Assembly: GCA_049115575.1 (NCBI GenBank)
Contig: JAGDZU010000001.1
Span: 744,001 to 808,000 of the forward strand
Length of the DNA stretch: 64,000 bases
Direction: 5' to 3'
Source: JAHEKB01 sp049115575
Lineage (GTDB): Bacteria > Bacteroidota > Bacteroidia > NS11-12g > UBA9320
Of this stretch, positions 1 through 8,348 are shown piece by piece. How positions within the stretch are numbered: the stretch's first letter is position 1; every line of letters begins with the position of its first letter. Under the pieces are notes generated by a model. It saw only the letters and a list, made by a program, of their open reading frames with translations, ran no database searches and was not told where the DNA came from. The position numbers were made by a program, and so were the translations under genes.

Positions 1-359
1 AAACGGGTAAGAAAATATATGGAAGAATCAAGGCAGTTGTATGCCATGAAACTCATGTCTGAGATATGCCAATTATACTTTGTATTGCCGGTATTTAAAT
101 CTACTCCAATCAATTGACCATATCCAGAAAAAAACATCACGTCTTGTTTGGTGTCAATGGTTGAAGCACCATTGAGTACAATAGTTGAAGCAACCTTGGT
201 TTTAGACAATTGTTGATCCTGCTGAGTAAAAAGATTCAATTCATGAAAATAAAAATCATATCCAGTACCACTTCTAGATAGAAAGAACAAAGAAGAATCA
301 GTTGAAGCGTATATGTTGAGACTTAATAGAAGAAAGCAGAAGGCGTAAAAAGTTTTCAT
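1..359 (-). CDS. Secreted protein, N-terminal part only (cut by window edge)
   Basis: An open frame starts with ATG at 359 and runs off the left edge without a stop, so about 119 residues are visible. The N-terminus is a clear signal peptide (MKTFYAFCFLLLSLNIYAS). The mature part has alternating short beta-strand-like segments and aromatic residues (for example LFFLSRSGTGYDFYF and VMFFSGYGQLIGVDLNTGN), a pattern seen in WD40/PQQ-like beta-propellers. That fold is inference; no catalytic motif is visible. The gene lies in the same direction as the T9SS cargo gene to its right, with 157 bases between them, and could itself end in a sorting domain outside the window. Confidence 0.75.
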   Translation of the reverse strand, partial: MKTFYAFCFLLLSLNIYASTDSSLFFLSRSGTGYDFYFHELNLFTQQDQQLSKTKVASTIVLNGASTIDTKQDVMFFSGYGQLIGVDLNTGNTKYNWHISDMSFMAYNCLDSSIYFLTR

Positions 360-516
360 ACAATAATGGGTTGATTGCTTATAAAGATACGGATATAATA
401 TGGAACAAAGTAGAGCTAAACGTCAACTGAATGTATAATTGTGTATTTGTACAAACGCTATGATTTATCCTTGACCTTACCATTTATGCCGCATTTCATG
501 TGTATGGTTTATATAG

Positions 517-3000
517 CTATTGCTCATTCAATAATCTAATTTTTAATGATTTGTACCTCTGCTTACCTGATGACAATTGGACTAAATAAACTCCTGAACT
601 AAGCCCATTCAGATCTATTTTAGATTCATGATTGCTCAACTCTTTTCTCAGAACAACCCTGCCAAACATGTCTATGATTTCAATATAAACATTGCCCTCA
701 TTTAGTTGGTGAGGACCATTAGGTTTAATATGAAGCCATCCAGTAGTGGGGTTTGGGTAATAAATAAAGTGGTTTAATGGAGGCGAATTAACCGCCAATA
801 CAGACTTTGTAACTAAGGTGTTTATTACCTCATTGGTATGAATCGCTGGATTATAATCAAAGTAGATGGAGGCTCTATTCTTAATTACTGTGCCAACAGG
901 TAGATCTTTGTTTGTTGAAATTTTGAATTTCGCAAACCCTTGGCTCCCCAATAGGTCTGTAGTACTGTCTGGCAATAGGATGTTCTCAAACACAAAATGA
1001 ATGTACCTGCCATCATCGTAAAGAAGTTGCATAGGGTGACTGGCATCTATAATTTCCAAGGTGGATATGTCTAGATTTTGATCTAGGGTGTCTTTGAGAA
1101 CTACTTTAAACGCAGTGTCGTTCCCCGTATTTTGAAAATGAATGGTATAAATAAATTCATTGGTTTCTTTAGCTAATACAGCTCCTTGAATTGCATCCAA
1201 ATCCGCACCTTTAGGAAATACTACTTTCTCGTTGGGATCATATGCCCCTGTAATTTCAATTTCTGCGGTATCCTTATTGTTAGTGGTATCCACATCAATT
1301 CCTATGAAGTTTCCAGACGTAGTTGTTAGAATTTTTTCTCCCAATAAGTCAACATTCGCTGGAACCTTGTATCTAATAATCGCCTTTTTAAATTCAAAAC
1401 TTTTTAATTCACCAAAATCCCAGCTCAATTCCCTTCCATTTTTGTTCATATTGGCGTTGTTGCTCTGATAAATTTGATTATCATCTAGAGTTGTGATTAG
1501 CTTACCAGATATAGATACCGTACCCACATTTTTAACTAAAACTTGAACCCATGCATCAAAACCTACTCGGGCTCTTCCTGCTGTAATAGACACCTCCAAA
1601 TCTTTGTATGGTGCAATTGCTGAAATAGGGAAATTCACATCGCCAGCTTGTCCAAATCCAATCATCGAGCTAGCCACAGATATTTCTACTTCTGGAGACA
1701 CGCAAGAAGATTCAAAATATTTTGGAGAATTGTAAGACACAGTATAATTACCTACTGGTAAAAACGCTCTCCAATTGCCCTGAACATCGCCAACGGCGTA
1801 CTCTTCTTCGTCTATTAGAATTTTTGGATAGGGTACGCCTATTTCATTGTCTTTCGCACAGTCTCTATTGTCGTCTACAAATACTTGACCACTCACAGAA
1901 GAACAGGTATTCAAATCGCACAATACACCAAGCCCTTCAATAGCCGTTCCGCAGGAAGATCTTGGAAGAGATACAATTAATCTACCGCGATAAGCAGTTA
2001 ATTCATTATGGCCATAGCTTTCAAATTGAGAAGTACGTTCCCATTTATTGTTTCTGAAATAAACTACACCTTGGTCAATATTATTTCCACCTAATGTTGA
2101 ACTCCATGTATGCATATATATCTCATCATCAATATCTGCAAATTCGGCTGCTGATATAAAGTCGCCTTCAACTAAGCCCATGTCATGCCACACTCCTTCT
2201 TTAAGAAAACTTAAGTTTTCAATACTTAAATTACCAAATCTAGCTCCTGGAGCCCAAACAACTAATTTAGACTTAGTAGCATGCATTTCTGAAATTCTTG
2301 AATCAACTTTTGGGACATCGTGCCATGCTACCCCATCCCATGATGCAAGATTTTGATTGTCTGCTTGTTGGGTCATTTCAAAATATCCTCCCACATATAA
2401 TGTCTCGTTAAATACGGCCAAGCATCTACCATTCATATAGGGAAATTCTGACCCTTCTAGACCATTTCTCAAACTGTCCCATTTAACACCATCAAATTTT
2501 GCGATTCCGTTGAATGGAGCTCCAATTGTTCCTGTTGCGTATAAATCACCTTTATAAGTTTCAAAATCCGTAATAACTCCTACATAAGCTGCAGCTGAAT
2601 CTAATCGTGTAGGGTTCCATTTTTCACCATCATACCTTACTACATAGCCCATTCCATCACCGCCTGTACCATTACAAGCACCTGCAACATATACTTCATC
2701 TTTATAGACAGTAAATCCATAGACTTCACAATTAGTTGCAATGTCCGTAATAAATTCCCAACCATCTACCGTATCCAATTTATAGATATTCCAAACATAT
2801 CGACTCGTATCTTTCTTTGCAAAAACGTACAATTCATTTTTGTATATTTCGGTTAAACGAACAAAAGAATTGTCTTTGGGAAACTCAGGTTCAAATTCAA
2901 CCCATTGTTTGCTTAAATCACAATAGGGGTTTTGAGCAATCGCACCAATTGAAGTCACAATTACGAAAAGAAGAAACAGGGGTTTTAACAAATTGCTCAT
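517..3000 (-). CDS. T9SS-secreted protein with DUF7619-type domain and type A sorting tail
   Basis: The 827-residue product has a signal peptide at about 1-23 ending in IGAIAQ. Residues about 25-370 are repeated propeller-like stretches (VVRYDGEKW, IAKFDGVKW, LASWDGVAW), like other Bacteroidota kelch-type surface proteins. A carboxypeptidase-regulatory or SdrD-B-like segment follows at about 370-450 (SGQVFVDDNRDC). A long Ig-like region of the DUF7619/DUF11 kind starts at YDPNEKVVFPKG and includes FQNTGNDTAFKVVLKDTL and RASIYFDYNPAIHTNEV. The last 75 residues are a type A T9SS sorting domain (YYPNPTTGWLHI, then GVYLVQL). It should be exported by the Sec and T9SS machinery and attached to or released from the surface. 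Substrate and function are unknown. The start is the ATG directly before the signal peptide. Confidence 0.88.
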   Translation of the reverse strand: MSNLLKPLFLLFVIVTSIGAIAQNPYCDLSKQWVEFEPEFPKDNSFVRLTEIYKNELYVFAKKDTSRYVWNIYKLDTVDGWEFITDIATNCEVYGFTVYKDEVYVAGACNGTGGDGMGYVVRYDGEKWNPTRLDSAAAYVGVITDFETYKGDLYATGTIGAPFNGIAKFDGVKWDSLRNGLEGSEFPYMNGRCLAVFNETLYVGGYFEMTQQADNQNLASWDGVAWHDVPKVDSRISEMHATKSKLVVWAPGARFGNLSIENLSFLKEGVWHDMGLVEGDFISAAEFADIDDEIYMHTWSSTLGGNNIDQGVVYFRNNKWERTSQFESYGHNELTAYRGRLIVSLPRSSCGTAIEGLGVLCDLNTCSSVSGQVFVDDNRDCAKDNEIGVPYPKILIDEEEYAVGDVQGNWRAFLPVGNYTVSYNSPKYFESSCVSPEVEISVASSMIGFGQAGDVNFPISAIAPYKDLEVSITAGRARVGFDAWVQVLVKNVGTVSISGKLITTLDDNQIYQSNNANMNKNGRELSWDFGELKSFEFKKAIIRYKVPANVDLLGEKILTTTSGNFIGIDVDTTNNKDTAEIEITGAYDPNEKVVFPKGADLDAIQGAVLAKETNEFIYTIHFQNTGNDTAFKVVLKDTLDQNLDISTLEIIDASHPMQLLYDDGRYIHFVFENILLPDSTTDLLGSQGFAKFKISTNKDLPVGTVIKNRASIYFDYNPAIHTNEVINTLVTKSVLAVNSPPLNHFIYYPNPTTGWLHIKPNGPHQLNEGNVYIEIIDMFGRVVLRKELSNHESKIDLNGLSSGVYLVQLSSGKQRYKSLKIRLLNEQ

Positions 3001-3346
3001 ATTCTATTGATTAAAGTGCATACATTATTATTTAAAAGGGTACAAACCATGATATCGGGTAACAAACTGTTAAGATTGAAGAATAGAATAGAGTTTGTCA
3101 TACTACTTGTTTATATATTAGATGGTGAATTGTCAAAAAGGTTGCCAGAATATCAATATTTTATTTCCAAATGCAGTAGAGTATTGTGAGATATTCTAGT
3201 CATTTTTATTGGGGCTATACATAAATATGGGTGTTAGTAGACCTCGCCTTAATTTGTCAAAGCCGGCTATGGACTTTGCAACCAATTATATTTTTCGTGT
3301 CCAATATAATGTGAGACCTGCTAATAAAATAAAGCTTTCTGATTCT
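3001..3346. other. Intergenic region between two divergent T9SS cargo genes
   Basis: This 346-base A/T-rich stretch separates a leftward and a rightward secreted-protein gene, so it should hold both promoters. Open frames across it are short, have unlikely amino-acid content and lack plausible starts. The apparent upstream extension of the rightward gene (from 3209) was not accepted because the signal peptide begins only at 3347. No RNA gene, convincing terminator or repeat was recognised. Confidence 0.5.
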
Positions 3347-4165
3347 ATGAAGTTGATTCTCATCGCCCTATTTCTCTGTATTTCTAATGTGGTTTTATCC
3401 CAAGATTGTTCTAACGATACAATCAAACCCCTTATACATCTAAATACGCCTGATACGGTATTACACCCAGTGGGAACTTATTATCATTCCGTCTCTGTTA
3501 ATGTTTCGGATAACTGTTCTCGATCTTTCGAAATAACTTTTGGGAAATTATCAAATGTTAACACTTATGCCCTCGGTATCTTTACAGAAGAGTTCAGAGC
3601 AACCGACAAAAGTGGTAATACCAGTGCAAAAACCAGGTTTGTAAAAGTTGCAGACCTAGAGGCTCCTATTATCACTGGTGAAACTGTAAGACGAAGAGTC
3701 AATACTCCAATAGATCTGAGCGTTTTCTTGAATCTTAAAGATAATTATGACTCTCCTTCAATTCTTCATTCCAATTTGATAGAACTATATAATGACGTAG
3801 ATTTTTCAGAACCAGGAGAATACAAGGTCATATATCGAACAAAAGATAATTCGGAAAACCTATCGGACAGCTTTGAACTTGAGGTGATCATAAGTAATGA
3901 AGTTCTTGGAGTTTCAACGCTGTCCAAGCATGTTTTTTCTATATTCCCTAATCCTACAAATGGTAGCGTAAATGTTCAAATACCTAAAAGAGTTGAAGGA
4001 GCTTTTATTAGAGTTTATAACTCTTCTGGTAGTAAAATCTTTGAACAGAGTACTCGAAATCTTTCAAACATTGAAATAGTACTTCCTGAAATTTCGGGCT
4101 TGTATTATTTGCAAATTCAAGCCCCTCAACGTTATAACTATTTATATAAAGTCATTAGACTGTAA
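3347..4165 (+). CDS. T9SS-secreted protein with Ig-like (HYR/DUF5011-type) domains
   Basis: The start was placed at the ATG at 3347 because it gives a signal peptide immediately (MKLILIALFLCISNVVLSQ) and a 272-residue product; the frame is open further upstream but that part lacks export features. Residues about 25-125 resemble a HYR-type Ig-like domain (VNVSDNCSRSFEITFG, then EFRATDKSGNTSA). Residues about 130-205 resemble DUF5011 (YRTKDNSENLSDSFELEV). The C-terminus is a type A T9SS sorting domain (FSIFPNPTNGSVNV, GLYYLQIQA). No enzymatic motif is visible, so an adhesive or structural surface role is the most that can be inferred. It converges on the LamG gene across 219 bases. Confidence 0.85.
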   Translation: MKLILIALFLCISNVVLSQDCSNDTIKPLIHLNTPDTVLHPVGTYYHSVSVNVSDNCSRSFEITFGKLSNVNTYALGIFTEEFRATDKSGNTSAKTRFVKVADLEAPIITGETVRRRVNTPIDLSVFLNLKDNYDSPSILHSNLIELYNDVDFSEPGEYKVIYRTKDNSENLSDSFELEVIISNEVLGVSTLSKHVFSIFPNPTNGSVNVQIPKRVEGAFIRVYNSSGSKIFEQSTRNLSNIEIVLPEISGLYYLQIQAPQRYNYLYKVIRL

Positions 4166-4384
4166 AGGGCTAAATCATAAGTGTAAGCAACGATCTTCAG
4201 TACATGAGCATACGAAGTGAAATGCAGTATTCTGCTCTTTTAGAACATTTGTTTTAAACCCCATTTTGTGTCCACACATTTGTTAAATGCTTTGAATTTG
4301 GAGTTGCATGAAAAACGCAACAACCGTAAAAAACAATAATTTACCTGACCGTGTTGCACAAATTAGACCCTCATCTTTCCTTGC

Positions 4385-5389
4385 CTAATTATTTAACTTA
4401 ACAAATTTGGATCTCCATGTTCTAGAATCTGATAATTGAACCTCTATATAGTATACTCCTGTCGAAAGCTTTGAAATATTAAAAATGTTCTTTCCTATTG
4501 GATTGGCTTCTACCACTCTGCCTGTTTGATCTATAACGTTAGATTTAAGTATTGATAATCCATCTAGGTTGGCAATGAATATAGCACTTGAGGCAGGATT
4601 TGGAATGAGTGTGATATTTAGAGCTGATAATTCAGCTACACCAAGCGTATTACAACTTGAAGAAATAATTGTAGCCGTACTCGGTGATGGATTATTTACC
4701 CAACCATTATGCCCGTTACCACTAGAGTCGGGACATGTGGAGTCAGAAGTAGTATTGAGATTATAAACCGCCAAAAGCCCGGTTTTAGGCCCAGTTAAGG
4801 AACAGTTCAAATACTGTTCTATCTGAGATTCAGATCTATCAGTAGTCCAAATTCGAACTTCATCTATTCTCCCATCATAAAGCTCACTGTTGGCTTTAGC
4901 CCCAATTCTGTGATTTTGAATGTTGTTTCCAAAATCAAAATTCCCATAGTGAGCTAGTGACCCCATACTGTCCCCGTCTACATATATAATCATTTCAGAA
5001 CCGTTGTAGGTGGCTGCAATGTGACGCCATTTACCCACGTAGTCCGAGTCATTTATTGCTACATCAAGCTCTTTATAATCTACAGTGGTATTAATACCAA
5101 ACGTTATGACATAGTTTGCTGATCGCCGCTTAAATGCCAATAAATAACAAGCAGGAACCCCAGTGGCATCCTGCCTTATAATGCTATGAGAAGAAAGGGT
5201 GAATTGATCAGGATTGACCCAGGCCTCAATTGTAAATTTATCCTGTCCATTGAGGTCGTGATTTGGAATATGAATTTTCTGGTCTGTTCCGTTAAAATCT
5301 CTACACCTTTCCTGCGCATTTACTATAGAAGTGACACAAAACATAATAATCATCATCGCTAATGTTGGGGCTTTAGAGGTTGTCGTCAT
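4385..5389 (-). CDS. LamG/concanavalin A-like T9SS-secreted protein
   Basis: The 334-residue product has a signal peptide at about 1-25 (ending IVNAQ). A LamG-like jelly-roll domain follows at about 28-215. Diagnostic pieces are FTIEAWVNPDQF, WRHIAATYNGSEMIIYVDG and GRIDEVRIWTTDRSESQIEQ, the standard pattern of laminin-G_3 domains in Bacteroidota surface proteins. A short linker precedes a type A T9SS sorting domain (LNITLIPNPASSAIFI, GVYYIEVQL). LamG domains commonly bind glycans or proteins, so a surface adhesin or polysaccharide-binding role is plausible, but the ligand cannot be read from sequence. The gene lies between other cargo genes and shows no operon partner. Confidence 0.88.
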   Translation of the reverse strand: MTTTSKAPTLAMMIIMFCVTSIVNAQERCRDFNGTDQKIHIPNHDLNGQDKFTIEAWVNPDQFTLSSHSIIRQDATGVPACYLLAFKRRSANYVITFGINTTVDYKELDVAINDSDYVGKWRHIAATYNGSEMIIYVDGDSMGSLAHYGNFDFGNNIQNHRIGAKANSELYDGRIDEVRIWTTDRSESQIEQYLNCSLTGPKTGLLAVYNLNTTSDSTCPDSSGNGHNGWVNNPSPSTATIISSSCNTLGVAELSALNITLIPNPASSAIFIANLDGLSILKSNVIDQTGRVVEANPIGKNIFNISKLSTGVYYIEVQLSDSRTWRSKFVKLNN

Positions 5390-5528
5390 AACATAAGGTT
5401 TTGGAAGTGGATTTTCAAATATAAGGCCTAGCTCAAAATTTTGTTAAACTTCCGCTTCCCTCTACAAAGACAGAACCAAATCAAAAGCTGTGGTTATTTT
5501 GTGCTTGAAATTTACCTGAGTTATTAAC

Positions 5529-7148
5529 TTATTGCTTCACCAATTTCAAACGATCAACATAGCCATCAGAAGTTCTGATCTCTAGCACATAGATTCCAAC
5601 AGGGGCGTCGAACTCCATTTCAACTTGACTGGCGGTCACTAGTCGATCGCTGTACACCACATTGCCATTCAAGGCTGTAACTTCAAGTTCAATATCGTTG
5701 TATGTCCTGTCTAGGTCAATGGTAATTACTTTACTAAAAGGATTTGGATAGGCAGCGAACCTAGTGAGTTGAACATCTTCAATACTAGCACCAAAGGAAG
5801 TGTTGAGTTTCCATAGCTCGTAGCCATCAGCAGTGAAATTGGCAGTAAAGTATAATTCACCCTCTAAGAAAGTAAAGAAGGGTACAGAGGTAAATGGACT
5901 GAGTATTGGAGAAATTGGGGGTCTAATAACTTCTATCTGATTAGAAGCGGGATCATACATCACCATTTCGTAATTTGTACCTATTCGTGCCCTCATATAC
6001 AGCTCACCATTGTATTCGACCATATATCTTGGATCTGAACTAAGACCACCATCAATTATATCCGCTACCATCTTGGTTCCAGAAGTGGTCCCATTAGTCC
6101 TCCATAGTTCGTAACCTGTGTTTGGCTCATAGGACCTAAAATACAGTCCATCACCAGCTACACAAAACCATGCAGGATTGCTATTCCCACTGGGGTTTAT
6201 GTCTTTCACCAGTTTTGTCCCGCTTGCTGTACCATTGCTTTTCCAAACTTCGTAACCTTCTGAAGCCGTAGCCGCTGAAAAATAGACTGATCCATTATAC
6301 ACAGTCAATTCACCTGGACTTGCTGACGGAGCTCCTGGATTTATATCCTTGACAATCTCAGTACCTTGACTGGTCCCATCTGTTTTCCAAAGCTCACGAC
6401 CGTAAGCTTGATCTGAAGCAGTAAAAAGTACATTTGAACCCAGGACAACAAAGCTAGACGGTGCAGAAGAATTAGTTCCAGGATAAATGTCCTTTAACAT
6501 GACTGTACCATCCGTGGTTCCGTCAGTGACCCAAAGTTCATAACCCGTGCTTAGTGTATATGCATTAAAAATAACTTTGCCATCTACATATGTGAATTCT
6601 CGTGCCCAAGAGTTAACCGCTCCCGGATTTATATCCTTAATCATTTGAGTTCCATTTGCAGTTCCATCTGTCACCCACAATTCGGCGCCATAGTTGTTTG
6701 TTGCCATGAAATAAATTTTATCTCCACAACGAGAAAAATATTGCGGAACGGAGCTCGCAGTTTGCGATGCAATCTCTTTCAACATTTTGGTTCCATCGGC
6801 AGTTCCATCTGAGATCCAGACTTCCCATCCATTTGCAGGTGTATTTGCTGAGAATACCAATTTGCCTTGAAGCTCAACAAAAAATCGAGGTCCAGAGCTT
6901 CCACTACCAGGCACTATATCCTTGACCATATGAGTTCCTGACTCGGTTCCATCACTAACATACAATTCGTATCCATGTTCTAATGTGTAAGCTGAGAAAA
7001 AAAGTTTATCACCTACGGGGGTCAGTAGCTGTATGTTAGAAGAACCTGATCCATTATTTACATCCTTAACCAATTCTGGAACTTGTGCATGGAGAAGGAC
7101 TGAGATTGCAATTAGATGAACTGTTAAAAGAGATGTAATTGATTTCAT
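5529..7148 (-). CDS. ELWxxDGT-repeat protein, T9SS-secreted
   Basis: The start at 7148 was chosen because the signal peptide begins there (MKSITSLLTVHLIAISVLLHAQ); 19 codons further upstream are open but lack export character. The 539-residue product has about eight tandem units of roughly 47 residues, each with a core like ELWVTDGTANGTQMIKDINPG. This is the ELWxxDGT repeat family, which probably forms a beta-propeller-like surface protein. The C-terminal 80 residues are a type A T9SS sorting domain (FAAYPNPFSKVITIDL, then GIYVLEIRT). The family has no established enzymatic role. The repeats are diverged at the DNA level, so they are old rather than recent duplications. Confidence 0.88.
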   Translation of the reverse strand: MKSITSLLTVHLIAISVLLHAQVPELVKDVNNGSGSSNIQLLTPVGDKLFFSAYTLEHGYELYVSDGTESGTHMVKDIVPGSGSSGPRFFVELQGKLVFSANTPANGWEVWISDGTADGTKMLKEIASQTASSVPQYFSRCGDKIYFMATNNYGAELWVTDGTANGTQMIKDINPGAVNSWAREFTYVDGKVIFNAYTLSTGYELWVTDGTTDGTVMLKDIYPGTNSSAPSSFVVLGSNVLFTASDQAYGRELWKTDGTSQGTEIVKDINPGAPSASPGELTVYNGSVYFSAATASEGYEVWKSNGTASGTKLVKDINPSGNSNPAWFCVAGDGLYFRSYEPNTGYELWRTNGTTSGTKMVADIIDGGLSSDPRYMVEYNGELYMRARIGTNYEMVMYDPASNQIEVIRPPISPILSPFTSVPFFTFLEGELYFTANFTADGYELWKLNTSFGASIEDVQLTRFAAYPNPFSKVITIDLDRTYNDIELEVTALNGNVVYSDRLVTASQVEMEFDAPVGIYVLEIRTSDGYVDRLKLVKQ

Positions 7149-7235
7149 AGTGTAAGGATTTGATTGCCCTAAGTTACAAATTCTTGTGGAAACTTTACAT
7201 TTCACTTGCTTCTTATTTGTACTCTAAATAAACAA

Positions 7236-7895
7236 TCACCTCAAATCAACTGTATCCACCCTGCACTTAGGCAAGTCAGCAATATTGACAAAGTATTTTT
7301 TCTTTTTCCAAGCGTTCTCATTGCTTTCATCTGCTTTAAGACACTCTTCAAGCGTTATTTCATATAGGTCTTTTTCCAATTCTATATGATCTTCATTTCT
7401 ATAAATACTCAAGGGTTTATCTGCTTGGAAATACTTATCTATGCAATAGAAGGCACCAAAGTATTCTGGGGCTTCATGGCCAACAGCTACAGGCCTATCC
7501 TTAGACCCTTCGCGCATTCGTTCTAATTCATATTGAAGTTGTTTAAGGTCGCCTTCATAATCTTCTAAATCGTCTTCAAGATGTTCTATATCTTCATCTC
7601 GCTCTTCCAATTCCTTCATCAAACTAGATTGAGTTTTATTATTTTGGGCTAATAAGAGACTAATTTGCTCGCTTAGTTGGTTGTTAATCAATAAAAGGGA
7701 ATCTCTTGTTTTGGTAGCATGCAGGTCTTCTTCACCAGAAGTATGGTTTATTTGCTGAGAATATGTCTGAGAGGTTTTAACCGAGTCCACAGTTACTTCA
7801 TCTTGATTTTCATCGGAAGCTGGCCTACTACATGCACTCCACAGCAATAGTGCTAATAGCATACCAATGGATCTATTGTATATGGTAAGTTTCAT
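7236..7895 (-). CDS. Coiled-coil lipoprotein A of adenylate cyclase operon
   Basis: The 219-residue protein has a lipoprotein signal with lipobox LWSAC (lipidated Cys at about 22), followed by SRPAS. Residues about 60-130 form a strongly charged coiled coil (ELEERDEDIEHLEDDLEDYE). After it comes the segment DRPVAVGHEAPEYF and an alpha/beta tail with three cysteines. The neighbouring upstream lipoprotein shares the SRPA sequence after its lipobox, a coiled coil and the RPVA motif after the coil, so the two look like paralogues. It is the third gene of a cyclase-lipoprotein-lipoprotein operon, 24 bases behind its paralogue. No named family was recognised; an envelope partner of the cyclase receptor is inference. 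Confidence 0.8.
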   Translation of the reverse strand: MKLTIYNRSIGMLLALLLWSACSRPASDENQDEVTVDSVKTSQTYSQQINHTSGEEDLHATKTRDSLLLINNQLSEQISLLLAQNNKTQSSLMKELEERDEDIEHLEDDLEDYEGDLKQLQYELERMREGSKDRPVAVGHEAPEYFGAFYCIDKYFQADKPLSIYRNEDHIELEKDLYEITLEECLKADESNENAWKKKKYFVNIADLPKCRVDTVDLR

Positions 7896-7919
7896 ATTCC
7901 TGGTTTGAGTTAATTTATT

Positions 7920-8348
7920 TTAGTTACAAGGGGTTGAGCAGTTTGGGCAAACTTGTCTTAAGCATGTATCTACAACAATAATCTCTACTCCCCGCACATC
8001 AACTTCCATACCTTCGGCAACTGGCCTCATATTAAAGTCTCGTTCTTGCTGCAATTCATTACGGAGTTGGTTCAACAGAGATTTATGATTATGAATCAGG
8101 CTATCTTGTACATGTGCATTGTTAATTGCTAAATTATTGCTTTCCATAGCCAGCAATAAGGTATCACTAACTCTTCTCAATTTATCCTCAGACTCCTGCA
8201 GTTTCGCCTCCATGATTCGTAGAGAATCCACAGCAGATGATTCTTTATTAGACTCATTTGCTGGTCTACTGCACCCAATTGTCACGGAAGTGAACAATAC
8301 AAGCATGATTAAGTTGATAAAAGACGATTTATATATTTTACTGTTCAT
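7920..8348 (-). CDS. Coiled-coil lipoprotein B, translationally coupled to adenylate cyclase
   Basis: The 142-residue protein has a lipoprotein signal peptide ending in TIGC followed by SRPAN. Residues about 45-105 are predicted coiled coil (ESEDKLRRVSDTLL, LLNQLRNELQQER). The motif MRPVAEGMEVDV follows, and the C-terminus carries a cluster of four cysteines (TCLRQVCPNCSTPCN) that could form disulfides or bind a metal; that is inference. Its ATG overlaps the stop codon of the cyclase gene (ATGA, 8345-8348), which implies translational coupling. It shares its layout with the next lipoprotein. The family is not recognised. A role in tuning the periplasmic TPR part of the cyclase is suggested by the operon and by compartment. 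Confidence 0.8.
   Translation of the reverse strand: MNSKIYKSSFINLIMLVLFTSVTIGCSRPANESNKESSAVDSLRIMEAKLQESEDKLRRVSDTLLLAMESNNLAINNAHVQDSLIHNHKSLLNQLRNELQQERDFNMRPVAEGMEVDVRGVEIIVVDTCLRQVCPNCSTPCN

Noticed and set aside
3007..3346. Open frames between the first two cargo genes, including upstream extension from 3209
   Set aside because: Composition is not protein-like, no plausible start, and the signal peptide of the real gene begins at 3347.
4225..4250. GCAG-TATT-CTGC hairpin with TCTTTT after the 3347 gene
   Set aside because: A four-base stem is too weak to call a terminator.
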